Of a stretch of DNA of 64,000 bases, positions 10,280 through 22,263 are shown in pieces. Source of the DNA: Chytridium lagenaria (taxonomy: Eukaryota > Chytridiomycota > Chytridiomycetes > Chytridiales > Chytridiaceae); NCBI GenBank assembly GCA_025449115.1, contig JAHLKC010000009.1, positions 1 to 64,000 of the forward strand, in the 5' to 3' direction. The translations under genes were made by a program, and so were the position numbers. Under the pieces are notes generated by a model. It was not told the DNA's origin and did not search any database. It saw only the letters and a program-made list of their open reading frames with translations. Within the stretch, counting starts at the first letter, position 1, and each line of letters starts with the position of its first letter.

Positions 10280-13200
10280 TACAACCAGCGAATGAAACAC
10301 GGTTGCGGGTGGGCTTTCTGAATGTGCAAGGGCTGAGTGGGAAAGCGTCAATGGTTGTTGATACGTGTAAAGATATGGATTTGGACCTTATAGCACTGGC
10401 AGAAACATGGGTGGCGCCAGGGGACTTGGTGCTATGTCTGGTGTGGTAGTTAACGGGCATGCGCCGGTTCGCGTAGCGCAGGCGCATGGGTGGCGACGGG
10501 GAGGCGAGGAACAGAGGGGTGCTTTGGATGGCTCGCGGGGGATAGGCGGCTACAACGCAAGTGGTGGGGCAGGATGTTGGGGGGCGATGGGCCGCGGTAA
10601 GGGTGGGACCGTGATTCTGATTGTGGTATATTTACCACCAATGGTGGGTGATCTGGCGGGTGCAAGGGTGATGCTGGAAGAATTTAACCTTTTTCGTGCT
10701 GAGATGGAACGGCAACATAGAGGAGAACCATAGTGATTGTGGGGGATTTCAATGCTCGTATGGGGGCACGGACAGGTGACGGGGGTGTATGCGCTGATCC
10801 CAATCGGAGACATTGGATGGCAACGTGGCTGGATGATGAAGGGTGGCATAGAGTTGAGCCAACGAGAGGGAAGTGGACAACACATAGTGGTCATGGACGG
10901 GGTATCACAGATTTCGTCATGGTAAACCTGGCTGCAGTGGTTCTCGGACGGACTGGTGATCCATGAGGATGTGACTCTGGGCAGTGATCATTCCTTACTG
11001 GTATTCACCGTGAACGTCCTAACGACTGCTTTAAGGCTCTTTCTCCCGTATCAATGTTCGCAACTTGGTAAGCCAGGGGACAAGCACCATATCGAGACGC
11101 TTTGCAGCAGCGGGAGGCGGAAGTTAACAGGCGGCTGGATGAATTACTTCGACTCGCAGAGGCAGACCGGGTTCAAGGTGCTCAGCTTCCATGGGAAGAT
11201 CGAGGGAACGTGATTAACGAGGCGTCAACCTTGGTAGTGGATGGATCCTTGAGGGGCGGAGACGGCAGGTGGGAGATTCCACTTCAAAGGCGGCTCTACC
11301 CGGGAGAAGGTGGACACCCCCATCTTACCGCGCTTAAAGATTATGCCACCGAGGCTAGGCGTAACTTTTTAATGGCTGATCAGCCGAAAAGGCACTCATG
11401 TGGAAGTCTCGGTTGACGCAAACAAGATATACGCGCAGCCGTTCGCGCATCGCACTCGCAACTTCGACGTTATGCAGATGTTCTGAATCACAACCAGACC
11501 ACAGCAGCCAAAATCCTCGCGTGCCAGAACAGCCGCCGTACCCGCTCAACTGCGCTTGGACCCCTCCAAGCTCCCTGAATACGCTGCTCACTTTGCCACA
11601 ACATTCGGCCTTGCACCTACTGGAACAAAAGCCCTGATAATGCGTTCCTGGACAGCACTAACCACGTCACCCCCGCATATCGGTGCCCCTGCCGAGTGGC
11701 TTACTGAAGCTTCTGTTCGCACCGTGCTGTCACGCCTTGCAAAGGGTAAAGCTACAGGAGCAGACGTATCTTTGGGGAGATGCTTGCACTAGATGTCGAT
11801 ACGGTGGTGAAACCTGTGCTGAGCCTCTTTAAGCTCATCACGGCGTACATGTGCGTCCCAGATGCCTGGTGCCTGACCAATGTCGCTCTTGTTTTTAAGA
11901 ACAAGGGCAGCAACCAGGATATCGCGAATTACCGGCCTATTTCCCTCATCTCAGTCCTTCGTAAGGTTTTTGAGGCAGTCTTCAGACCTGTAGTGGAACG
12001 GCGTGTTGTCCTGTTCTCGATATTGCGCAGGGTGGCTTTCGCTCATCCAGATCTTGCATGGAGCAGATATTCAACCTGCACGAGATCTTGAATCGGTTTC
12101 CGGAGGTCAAAGCTCTGTACCTGGACATTAAAGCAGCCTACGACACCGTCGATCGTCGTCTCCTTTGGTCTCTTTTTGCGGAATTCCCCCCGGATAATGC
12201 ACCCCACAGATGGCTGAAGAGACCCGCCAGTTTTGTGGTCCCCATGCTACGGTGGCTTATTTGATTTCAACTATGCTACTCTCCTAGTCCTCGGCCGATC
12301 TTCCCCTCTAATTCCTGTTCTCCGTGGACTACTTCAAGGCACTGTCCTGGCGCCACTACTATTCAACTTTTACATTAACTCCCTTCCCATCGGCCTCCGT
12401 TCCTCGCTGGTGCTCCACTTTTCCGTTTTTGGGGGTGTGCGTCTTAATTCCTTACTCTTTGCCGATGACACGGTTATCTTTAGTTCCTCTCTTGCTGGCC
12501 TTCAATCTCTTGCCCATTTTTGTTTTCTGTGGGGTGTCCTTCCATGGTATTGTCTTTTCCCCACCTAAGTCGGTTTTAGTCTGTGCTGGGGAAGGCCAAG
12601 TAGAGTTTGGAGGGACAGTTATTAATGCATCAGAGTCGGCCAAGTATCTTGGGGTCATCATGCGCTGCAACGGTTTCTGTGCAGTAGATTCCTTCTCGCC
12701 ACGGATTCTGCAGGGCAAGATGATCCTTAACTTCCCCGTACTCAAGGTATGAATGCATGGGGATGGAGGGCTCCGCTATCCATCAACATGTACAAGACCT
12801 TTGCGCGACCGGCATTCGAATACGGGACTGGCTCTGCGGCCACTTACGAGCGAGGAAATCCTGCCCCTACAAGCGTTCAGAACTCGGGCCTTAGGATCAT
12901 GTTTACAGTTGCCGCCACTACCAGTGTTGCCTCCCTCATCTCATTACCAACCTCCCCAATATGACTACCCGGAATCACCTTCTCAACGCTGGCTTCTTCT
13001 ACCGCCTTCACCAGTCAACGGATAAGTCTAACCTCGCGGTCCGGATATATCGAGCATCCCTTACTGAAGGCCATCGTCCTGGCTCCCTTGTCTTTCAGTC
13101 GCTCTTGAGCCGCAATCCGAACCCTCTTTGGTCCCGCTTCGCCGACATCTCAATCCCCTCCTCCTCCACCCGCTTGCCCTCCCAGCCTACAACTTCGACG

Positions 13201-13843
13201 TCACCGCCCCGAACTCCCTCGCCATACATTCCAACACAAATTCGCGACTCCTTCCACCTAACTTCCCAAACTGCTCTTCAAACCTCCTCACCGTCCCGCA
13301 CCTGTCGTATACTACCAATCCTCCGACGTGGCCGCATCCACCCGCTTCTCGACTCAGGTACCCTGCTCCAACGGTCCCAGTATCGCGCCCTGCTAGTTTG
13401 GATCTTAGGCCGGGTAGCATTCCATCAACCGTGCGTCAATTGCGACGGAGAGGCCCTGTGCTCACGCGAGCATGTTGTAGCATGCTCAGGTGCGGACGGT
13501 TTACTATTTGGGGTTATTTCCTGCTGCCGCGGACCCCAATGTGGAACTTGGAGAAACGCTCTTGGACACCGCAATTGCCTCCCTACGATACGAGGTCAAC
13601 GTGCAGAGGGATGCAATAACGCGACGACAAATTAGGCTGTGTGTAGAATCAGTGGAGAGGATCCGATGGGCCTGTCTGGGCCAACAGCCATTTTGGGATA
13701 TCTGTGATAACGGTCTGGACGATGAAGTCACCCAGATGTTCGCAGAAGCAGGCCAAATGCGGCCAATCTCCGCAAGGACGCGCCGACTGGTCCGCAACAT
13801 CATGGCGGATACCTTTGCAGAGCCAGAACCGGGACCCCTATAA
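10280..13843 (+). pseudogene. LINE ORF2: APE endonuclease and reverse transcriptase, copy C
   Basis: Domains in order. APE endonuclease: VGFLNVQGLSGKASMVVDTC and LIALAETW (about 10310-10410), VGDFNARMGARTG (about 10735-10780), DFVMVNLAAVVLG and TLGSDHSLLVFT (10910-11005). Reverse transcriptase: FKNKGSNQDIANYRPISLIS (11895-11955), KALYLDIKAAYDTVDRRLLW (12107-12167), LRGLLQGTVLAPLLFNFYIN (12320-12380), LLFADDTVIF (12452-12485, catalytic Asp pair intact) and KYLGVIMR (12640-12664). C-terminal CCHC knuckle: CVNCDGEALCSREHVVAC (13434-13487). A further conserved C-terminal helix-rich stretch ends at 13843. At least six frame changes separate these motifs, so it cannot be expressed as read, although the catalytic residues survive. 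Confidence 0.85.
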
Positions 13844-14055
13844 TTACATCCTCCCTTATCGATTCTTCTTTTGTGTTATTACTCATGGTGCCGCCTTGTT
13901 CCCTGCATGTTCCAAACCATTCGTTAACGTTTCCTCAACCTTGTCTGCTTTCTATGTACTCTTGTCTTGGGCCCTATCAGAATGTTTTTGCCCTTATATG
14001 TGTATCAGAATGCCTACCTTAGTCCAATAGGACGGGCAGGATAATAAATTTTGTA

Positions 14056-14080
14056 ACAATTAATTATTATTATTATATTA

Positions 14081-14162
<82 letters not shown>
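14056..14162 (+). repeat. (ATT)n microsatellite tail of LINE copy C
   Basis: About 100 bp of nearly pure ATT/TTA repeat directly after the shared LINE 3' end. Copies A and B carry only short remnants at the same place, so the repeat belongs to the element's 3' tail. Confidence 0.9.
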
Positions 14163-14165
<3 letters not shown>

Positions 14166-15530
14166 CTCATACATCTAATAAATACAAAGAGAAAAAGGTA
14201 AATATAACCTCTTGGCACCTAAATGAATTTTTCTACGAGATAAGTAACTAGAAACAAATAAGGGCTATGAGCACCGGATTGCTTTGTCGCTTAGTTCTCC
14301 TTTGTAACCAGCTATGCCCGATCGTGAGGTCAGCAAAATATGGTATTGGAGAATCAAATGTCTAGTCGACACGAAAATAAGCTGAAGTCAAAACAATAAA
14401 AAGTAAACGTCTAGTCAAAAAAAAAAAAATAGGGGGGAGATAAAATTGGCGGCCGGCCAATTTTGCTCTAATCACTTTCATATTGTTTGCTTCTTTCATT
14501 CTAATCACTATCGTGTCGATTCCATTAAAAATGGGGTGTTTTTCATTACAATAAAGTGCTTGGCAGGTGATCGGGTCGCGTGTTGACTATGATTCAATAA
14601 TGACTTATAACTTAATCATTCACCTTTAAGATAATACGGGTAATGGTCAAAATAAAAGAACGTCTAGTCAAAATAAAGAATGTCTAGTAAAAAGAAGAAA
14701 TGTCTAGTCAAAAAAAAAAAAAAATAGGGGTGGGAGACAAAATTTGCCGGCCGGCCAATTTGGCTCTAACCACTTTGATATCGTTTGCTTCTAGTCACTA
14801 TCGTGTTGATGACATTTCATTACAACATTTTAAATAAATGGGGTTTTTCTATTACTCTACTGTGCGCGGCTGGTGATCAGGTCACTTCGACGCGCTAAAT
14901 GGCACGCCGTGTTATTCGGCTTTCACGCATCCAAAGCATTTACACGTATTGTCAAGAAAAAGGAAAAAAAAAAATCTACTATATAAATATTACTTTCAAT
15001 CCTTCGATCCATTTCTACTAGAAATTTCGATCCAAATTTTTTTTGGGAGCGTTGAGAATCTCTGATGTTGTTTCGCAAGTGGGGGAGAGTGGGTTGTGAT
15101 GGTGCCTCTGGGCTCTCACTATCTTTTGCAAGCTCTCACACCACTTGTACCCTTGTGTCCTGGGTATCTCACGATGCCTAGGATATCCCTAGGGACAACT
15201 GCCTGGGAAAAAGGATAGTGTTGGTTCGTTGAGCCTGAAACACTCCTCTTCCCCCACTGGCGATCACATCAGTCTCTCCTTGTTCCCGACTCTTTATGGT
15301 CAGCACTCCTCCTCTTCCCCTCCTCTTCTTTACTACCTCCTCTTTCGCCGCCTGCCGCCAGAGGGCCTCTTGATCAGTACCTGATCATGGGACTCTGATG
15401 GTATAGCGTGTGTAACACTCAGACCATGGTCCTTCTGAATGTTGCACAGACTCTCCTTAATTACTCTTTCTCTTCTTGTTAACTTAGTCTCTAACCACTC
15501 TCTTTTTTTTTTTTTTTTATCTATCCCTCA
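14163..15530. other. repeat-rich intergenic DNA
   Basis: No gene recognised. A ~200-bp segment occurs twice in direct orientation, at about 14395-14600 and 14690-14890. Both copies contain aatgtctagtcaaaaaaaaa, an NGGCCGGCCAATTT core, a GATC/TCACTATCGTGT stretch and a similar 3' part. Additional single copies of acgtctagtcaaaa lie at 14650-14700 and again near 17790. The segment may be a small non-autonomous element. Confidence 0.45.
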
Positions 15531-15890
15531 CAGTGTCTCGTCGAACCAAGGGGCTTCTCGACTCATGGACTTGCAGTGATTGCGGTACGGCAGTGCCTCT
15601 CGACAGCTACCAAGAAACGATAAAGAATCACTTACTTGGCATTTGTAGAACAACAGGGAGTTCAAAGGTACTTGCTCTCTTACTTTGATCTTTTCTTGTA
15701 TGGCTTTACTCTCGGAAGGTTGTTGTTTTTTTTTTCGCATTGATTGTGTTATTAACTTTTTCTTTACTTTTGTTTTTGTTTGCCATCACGCGCAGTATCC
15801 CCCATTTTTCGCCGACCGCCATTCAAAACCACAAAGAACCAAAGTGACGGTGGATGTGAATGCTGCAACAGAGCTGAAACGGAGTCCGTA
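15530..15890 (+). CDS. two-exon C2HC zinc-finger-like fragment
   Basis: A plausible exon at about 15535-15667 reads SRRTKGLLDSWTCSDCGTAV followed by a His and a Cys spaced as in a BED- or C2HC-type finger (W-x-C-x2-C ... H-x4-C). It ends at AAG|GTACTTGC. A pyrimidine-rich intron leads to CACGCGCAG| at 15795, and a second exon reads YPPFFADRHSKPQRTKV... with a stop at 15889-15891. No upstream ATG was found within the exon. Fingers of this type are common at the N terminus of hAT and other transposases, and the surroundings are transposon debris, so I read it as a transposon remnant; a host gene is not excluded. Confidence 0.3.
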
Positions 15891-15891
15891 G

Positions 15892-18720
15892 CAGAGAGCG
15901 CTGTGAACTTCATGATGGTTCACGGTCAATAAAGACCAATAATCACACCAAACCAAACAGGTTGAGAATAAGGCTTTATTCACTTGACACGTCCGCATAT
16001 AGGCGCGGATAAACCAGAGGGCAAAAGACTTAGACTAAAATTAACATAAAAGAGTAAACAAACAACTCAGAGGAAAACTGTTTGACAGCGAATGAAGAGG
16101 AGAAGAAACTGAATCTCCTTGACGTGTCAGAACGCGTCTATCAGTTACACCAGAGTATAGGGACCACAGCAAAGTGCCAACATCAAGGCTTTAGAAATAT
16201 GAACTCCGTGCAAAATCACTGATAGTCAATTATGAAATTTATTTATTTTTGAGAAATAAATCTGACAAGTTTAACACAGAAAGTCATGAAAAAGAGCTCA
16301 CGGAGGTTTAGAGTACCTGGTTTTGGGGCTTTGAACCAAGCCGTTAACTTGGCGAATTCAGCCGCCACATGTCCCAGTACATGCTACACAGGATACAGTT
16401 TCCTGATACCAATTTTGGGTCTTCTTTGATGACAGGATGACCTCATAAACTGTGAAGAAGGGAAAGCACATATTTTCCTCATTTTATGCAAAAACTCACT
16501 GTTTTATGTTGGCGCGACGTGACGCGACAAGTTCCTGACATTAAAAAAAGCACCTGCCATGTGGATTTTCGTGAAGGGCATCTATCCTGGAGTAAACCAT
16601 GCTAAATTTACTTTTCCCTCCAGGGAAGAAGCACACAAGTTACTGGAAAAGGTAATGATAAGCGCCTATCATCCCATGGGTGGATTTTAGGCATACAAGG
16701 TTATTCAAGGGGTCTAAGTATTGACCAATTGAATAGCGCCCACCTGGAAGGACAACAGGTGTGCTAAGAAGACAGGATATTTTAGGTTGGATTGTGTAGT
16801 CATGGAATAGTCCATCCATGCTGCCTTTCCTCTTCTGGGACCCAAGACTGCCACCAGACCTCCCCTATATGGTAAAGAATATATCACCAGCCCATCCCTT
16901 CCCCTCGGCGTCACCTTGGCCACCCTTATCCCTCGCGAGGAACCAATGATGAAGCTGCAACTTAGAAAAAGAACAAGAACTTTGATAAAGGGCTGAGGAG
17001 GGAGGATGAAAGACATATTGTATATAGTAACTTAATTTTGTGAAGGGAAATGGACTATAAAAAGGGGCAGTTTTTGTGTGGAAGGTCCTCAGAAGTTTTG
17101 GACTGAAGAATAAAAAGACCTCTCGTTTTAACTCTGCTGTCCCCAAATTACCTCCCATCCCTCTGTCTCTTGGTCATCTCGTGAGGCACCTCAAGATCTC
17201 TCTCTTTCTACCACCCTGAAGGAAGTCGCCAGCAACATCGGTTTGAACAGGAAACACTGCAGAACTCGCTACCCTGCTATATCCCAAGTACCTTGCTGCT
17301 ACAGACTTTGGCATCCTCTCCCAACCTCATTCAGAACGGCCTCTTGGCACCCTCTTGGCTTGCTCCCAGGTTCAGTAACAAGACTCCCGCAGGTGAAGAC
17401 CCCCAGGTGTTAGAAAGATCGGTTTTTGTTGTATTTTTGGTGAGTGTAGCTTGAGACCCTGTTATTTTTTGGTGGGCTCAGGTCACTTTTGGTGGTTCTG
17501 GTTATTGTTTTCTCTGAACTTTTCGGATATTGGGCCAGAAGAGTTCACAGCGCTCACCTTGCAGAAATGCAGTCTCTCTGACAACATCTATTTTCCTTTG
17601 ACATGTGTTTTTGATGGGTTAACTTTATAATGATTTTGTAATATATTTACCTCTTTAATTACATCTTTACTTTCTGAAAGTTTTTCTTTTTATTGTGTTT
17701 GACTGGGGTCGCGGCACTAAATATATGTGAAGACAATGATTTTAAAATGCAAAAACGTTGTGGGGTATATCAAGTTCATGTTATAAAGGCCAAAACGTCT
17801 AGTCAAAAGAAAATCATGAACCGAGATGTAGGGTTAACACTTGCACCAGCAGCAGACGCCGTTCGTCATTGATTAGTCCAAGACGCGTGAACAATTAAAT
17901 TCCACACAACAATGAAGTGGTCCTGCCTGAAAATGAAGCAGATAAGAAGCTGACCCTCTGTGACGCGTCCAAAAGTGTTTATCATTTACACAGGAGTAAC
18001 CAGAGCACCCGCTAGTACAACTCAACACACGATAGTGAATAAAATTGGGAAAGATGAAAGCACAACCCACCAGGGCTGGCCTGAATGTGCAGAGGGCTTA
18101 ATCCAGGACTAAAGAGGTGTACGTAAATCTATTCAACTTTCTACAAATAATAAAACAATACATAAAGGGGAATCAAATAACAACAACAGGCATCTCGACC
18201 AACGTGGTAGCATGTCATAAGTTGGCACACCACGTCGACCGCCCTTCCTTCTATAAAAACCTCTCTCGTATATATGGGGAAAAACTATGAAAAACCCAGA
18301 GAGGGAAAAGAATGGAACGGGAACAACAAAATAAGAATAAGGGCACGACGTCTATATAAGCAACGCATTCATGCCTCTCGGTGAGGTTATCCAATAATCT
18401 CACACTGTTGGGTGTTTCCAATCCCCTCAGCCCTCCCATAATACGCAATATATGGGCTTGTAGGGTATTAGATTTGAATTTCACTCACTCTGCCAAAAAT
18501 TACAACAGCAAAAATTCTCAAGCTTTACTGTTGACAGAAAATTAAAATAATAGTTAGAATAGTAAAATTCTTAGAAAGAATTGCCCGTTTTATTAGTGGG
18601 TGTTTACACCTATTTATATATATCAAAGTCGAGTATATTTGCTTTAGCCCTTTAGATTAGCCTTAACTGCGTTGCTAAGTGTACACTTCAGATAACCGGG
18701 AAGAACACTAAGTGAAGTCA
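15892..18720. other. intergenic, possible solo LTR
   Basis: No gene recognised. Around 17050-17115 the order ctataaaaaggggc (TATA-like), about 50 bp, then gaataaaaag (polyadenylation-like) resembles a U3-R boundary of a retrotransposon LTR, but no matching partner LTR or primer-binding site was found. The motif ag(a)gttcacagcgct appears in opposite orientations near 15890 and 17540. Confidence 0.3.
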
Positions 18721-18739
18721 TTAAGTTTTTGATGCCTTC

Positions 18740-19160
18740 ACCCTGTCACTCTCTAGTTAGAGTGATGCTGCAACGCGTTTTCACGCGTAGGCTAGACTGG
18801 GCTAAAGACCTTGACACTCGACAATCAACCACGGCTGCAGAGGCCATATGGTTGCGACAAATCATGAGCTATCTTCATCCAACTAGCAACGGACCCACTA
18901 AAATCCTAACTGACAACAGCGCAGCGCTAAGGACCTGAAGCACCATCAAGCACTAAACATATTGACATCAAGTTCCACTTGTCCGTGAAAAGTCAGTCGG
19001 CTGCGATAAGTCCTCGACAGAATTTCTGCTCTCGATAACCTTGCTGACATGATCACAAAGCCATTGGCGCACATCTTGAGGTACTGCACGACGGCTACGG
19101 TATCCTTTAGAACCATTTAGCAGCGCTGCATAGGAGAGAACCTCACCCCTTTGATCAAAG
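18740..19160 (+). pseudogene. Ty1/copia pol 3' remnant (RNase H end)
   Basis: Plus-strand fragments match the C-terminal RNase H region of Ty1/copia polyproteins: DWAKDLDTRQSTTAAEAIWL (about 18795-18855, with the usual intervening ~40 residues between DTR-ST and EAIWLR deleted), TKILTDNSAALR (18897-18932), KHIDIKFHL (about 18955-18985) and DNLADMITKPLAHILR (about 19036-19085). Frame changes separate them. Only the last part of pol is present; gag, protease, integrase and RT are absent. Confidence 0.7.
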
Positions 19161-19237
19161 TTTCTTGTTCTCCTTAACCTTTCTTTTTGCTGTGTTCGTT
19201 TTTCTTCCTTTTTTTTCTTCCTTACCTTTAAGAACTC

Positions 19238-19366
19238 GCGATGAAGGGGTGGTGTTGAAGTATAGCAACTGTTCTTCACGCGTATATGCGACGCGTCATT
19301 GCGCGATGAAGGGGTGGTGTTGAAGTATAGCAACTGTTCTTCACGCGTATATGCGACGCGTCATTG
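19238..19366. repeat. 65-bp tandem duplication, probable LTR edge
   Basis: Two nearly identical tandem copies of a 65-bp unit beginning gcgatgaaggggtggtgttg and containing TGTTGAAGTATAGCAACTG and acgcgtatatgcgacgcgtc. It follows the copia RNase H remnant by about 150 bp. TGTTGAAGTATAG is the sort of sequence with which Ty1/copia LTRs begin, so this is probably the start of a rearranged 3' LTR. Confidence 0.55.
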
Positions 19367-19369
19367 TTT

Positions 19370-21230
19370 TGACGCGTCGTTATATTTGCTTTCATCTCTC
19401 TTAGTTGATTGCTTTTCCATGGACCTTTCTCTTCTTCCCGTCACGGTTTCCCGCTGTCGTGGGATATTCTTTTGGGACATTCTTTATTGGGCTGACTGCC
19501 CTTTCATCCATTCTTGTTTCGGGTAGTTCACGTTATTCTATGTTCACAACGTTTTGGGTATTACTTGTTATGTTAAAGGAGATTCTTTTATCTGTTTAAG
19601 GAGATTTTCATGGTGTGATGGATAATGTGATTGTTGGGTTTAAAAGGAATGATGTTTATTATGGATTGAGGTTTACTTGATTTATCGAATAAAAGAAAAC
19701 CCAAGAAAAAGAAAAGAATTTAACTAAAGAACTCATTTAGGGTAAGTCTTCTTACCCTGTCTGGAGACGCTTACCCGCCGTAATCTATATCAATTTATTA
19801 GCTTTTATACAGCGTGCTTTAACAGAACGTCATGACCAGCCCTTTTGTTGTTAGAGGCGATGCACCTGTACTGCAAGTCGCATTCAAAACGCAGTATATA
19901 CTTTCTTTATCAAATAAAGCCTCACAACTCAATATGTTATATAGCGGAGCATCCCTCCGGTGGAAGTGCTGGAGTCTCATTTTTTTTTAAACCTGTGGTG
20001 CGCCACTTTTCCTGTTATGACGGTTATCTCTACCATATTTTGGCCCATAAAATCTTTTATATAGGGTATTGTCCTCCAACAGTTTAATTCTTCTCGTAAT
20101 TGATGGTTTAAATTTTTTCGAAGCATCATAACTAAGCGGGAAATGATTGTGCAGTGGCCGACTTTAAATAAATCTTATCCTTTTTTTTTAGCAAATACCT
20201 TGAATATCTGCTAAATAGCGACTGGCAACAAATACTACTGAGGTGTTCTATAATAATTTCGTTTTCTGGTTTAACCACAATTCGTCTTAGCTTGACTGTA
20301 AACGCATGCTATAGCTAATGGCAATTCTTCAAACAGTACGCTTAGCAAATAATATTTATGATGACAACAGATATAATTACCACCGCTTCCATTCGCGGTA
20401 GCATCGCCTTCTTGATATACAATAGCATCTCCAACGTCATCATATAATATCCATTGCGATCCCAATTCTACACAAACACGGCAAGCTTTCTATTACACCC
20501 GACGGCTAAAAAAAAGCATACCCTTATAAAAAAAAAACCCCTTGAGGCGTCGTATGTACCCTAACCATTCTCAACGTCATGATTACTTTCCGACCGTCTC
20601 CTCCAGTGACGTAAACCTGGCGTCGTTAGAAGAAACCTATAGAACAGTAACTTTTTATTACCGAGAGCTTATTATAATCCCATTATTACAAGATCGTCGA
20701 TCTTTTAATAAACGGTATCCGGCCATCCTAATGCTCTCTGGTTGCGGATGAATTCAGGGACGTAAGAAATAATGGGTGCTTCTTTTAAGGATGGCCGCCA
20801 CAAGGGCTTATGAAAACTTGAAGAAGAGCGCATATTTTGGAACTGATGGTGATGATTCATGAACACGAGAAAAAGCAAAAATCAGAGGGAAAAAAATTAA
20901 CAAAACGTGAAAAAACGACCTACATGCCGGTCCGACAACGCGTATCGGAGGGTTTTTTTTTTCTGTAGCCTTTCGGCCAAAGGGGGCGGACGGAATTGAG
21001 ATCGGGTGGTGTGACCGTGGTGTTGAAATACCTAAGACATTTTTTATTTTTATTTATTTTTGGAAAAAGTGACGTTACAGATGTCAGAAAAAGAATTGTC
21101 TCAATAATTGTTTCTTTGTTGACATTTCCAGCCGTGTTTGGTTTTCACGAAAAAAGAAAGAAAGAGTTAAACGGCGGTGCATTGAGAGAAGAAAAAAGAA
21201 AGAAAGAAAAAATACTGTTTAAGAAGAAAA
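19370..21230. other. intergenic, no gene recognised
   Basis: AT-rich DNA with scattered short open frames and no recognisable product. A minus-strand frame at 20271-20465 (MGSQWILYDDVGDAIVYQEG...) is unusually free of low complexity but I do not recognise it. 21170-21230 is a purine-rich tract leading into the peroxidase promoter. Confidence 0.4.
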
Positions 21231-21234
21231 AGGG

Positions 21235-21240
21235 TATAAA
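21235..21240 (+). promoter_or_regulatory. TATA box of the peroxidase gene
   Basis: TATAAA within gggtataaatag, 94 bp upstream of the ATG at 21334, preceded by a long purine-rich (GAAA)n-like tract. Confidence 0.6.
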
Positions 21241-21333
21241 TAGACCCACTCCTCGCGTCCAACAATTACTTTCATCACCCTCAATTGCATCAAAGCCTCT
21301 AGATCTACATATATTATAGACACCATAGAAACA

Positions 21334-22263
21334 ATGGTTGCCATCTCTTTCATCACCATCCTCGCTGGAGTCATCGCCTCTGTCTCTGCTTTCCCCAGCC
21401 TTGCTCTTGATGCCCGCTCCGCCCCTGCCGTTGAGCGTCGCGCCATCAAGCCTTCCGACTTTTCAAAGTGGACGCCTACCGACAAGAACAACATGTCGCC
21501 ATGCCCCTTCACCAACAGTTTGGCCAACCGTCAGTCTCCTGATATTCCTTTTATTTAAGCTACCTATTCTGACATGGTGTTCCTCTTTTACAGATGGATT
21601 CCTTCCCCGTACCGCTATGACTGAGAAGAATATTAGGGACGCTACCTTTGATGTCTTTGGTCTCGACTTTCCTCTCGCCCTCCTTTTCTCAACTCAATCC
21701 GTTGGCACTGGTTACGAACTTAACGGTGAAATGGTCACTGATCTCAAGTTACTCGATAAGGCCCCTGGATTTATTGAGCACGACGCTTCCCTCAGCCGTT
21801 CCGACAGGGCTCTTGGTGATCACATTGCTCTCAACTCCACCCTTTGTAAGTTTGACCAAACCATCAGTCATTTTCCAACTTCGCAATAAATCAAGAATCT
21901 GACTTTCAACCTTCTCTTAGACAACGAATTCAAGTCCTACTCCTCTGACAAAAAGTACATCACCGTCGGTGAACTCGCCCGCTACCGCGCCGCTCGTGAA
22001 CGCGACTCCAAAGCCCGCAACCCCTCTTCCGTTTCGGTGTGCGTGAACAGTTCACGGCATACGGAGAGGCATCGATTCTCATCCAATCTCTCGCTGACGA
22101 GACCGGCAACATTCGTATTGACTGGATGGACTCTGTCTTCATCAATGAGAGGTACCCCGTTGAGTTGGGATGGAAGCCTAGACCTGTTACCACCCCCAGG
22201 ACTTTGGCTCTCATTGCTGATTTGAGGGCGAGGAGTATCGCATTTGGAGGTGTTGCCTTTTAA
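21334..22263 (+). CDS. heme-thiolate peroxidase (chloroperoxidase/UPO family)
   Basis: A secreted heme-thiolate enzyme of the chloroperoxidase/unspecific peroxygenase family, which uses hydrogen peroxide to halogenate or oxygenate organic substrates. Exons 21334-21529, 21594-21845 and 21921-22263; both introns are GT-AG. Residues 1-19 form a signal peptide (MVAISFITILAGVIASVSA) followed by a probable propeptide. The proximal heme motif SPCPFTNSLANHGFLPR (Cys is the heme ligand) spans the first intron. The family's acid-base motif is seen as EHDASLSRSD in exon 2. About 263 residues, matching the short peroxygenase group. The frame breaks at 22021-22024 (cccc), where one extra C would restore PLFRFGVREQF; this looks like a base-call deletion. 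Product family is confident, substrate unknown. Confidence 0.9.

Larger units (their letters stand above)
8735..14162 (+). mobile_element. non-LTR retrotransposon copy C, longest copy
   Basis: About 5.4 kb, and the most complete copy of the family. It starts close behind the 3' tail of copy B, so the two are nearly head-to-tail. It contains an upstream Pro/Ser-rich coding region, a coiled-coil ORF1, an APE-type endonuclease, a reverse transcriptase with FADD, a CCHC knuckle, and a 3' end followed by about 100 bp of (ATT)n. No LTRs are present. Multiple frame shifts make it non-autonomous as read here. The clade cannot be fixed by eye; APE endonuclease plus C-terminal knuckle without visible RNase H is all I can state. 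Confidence 0.85.

Noticed and set aside
17050..17115. LTR retrotransposon U3-R boundary (TATA then AATAAA)
   Set aside because: No second LTR, primer-binding site or target duplication could be found, so it is mentioned only as a possibility within the spacer entry.
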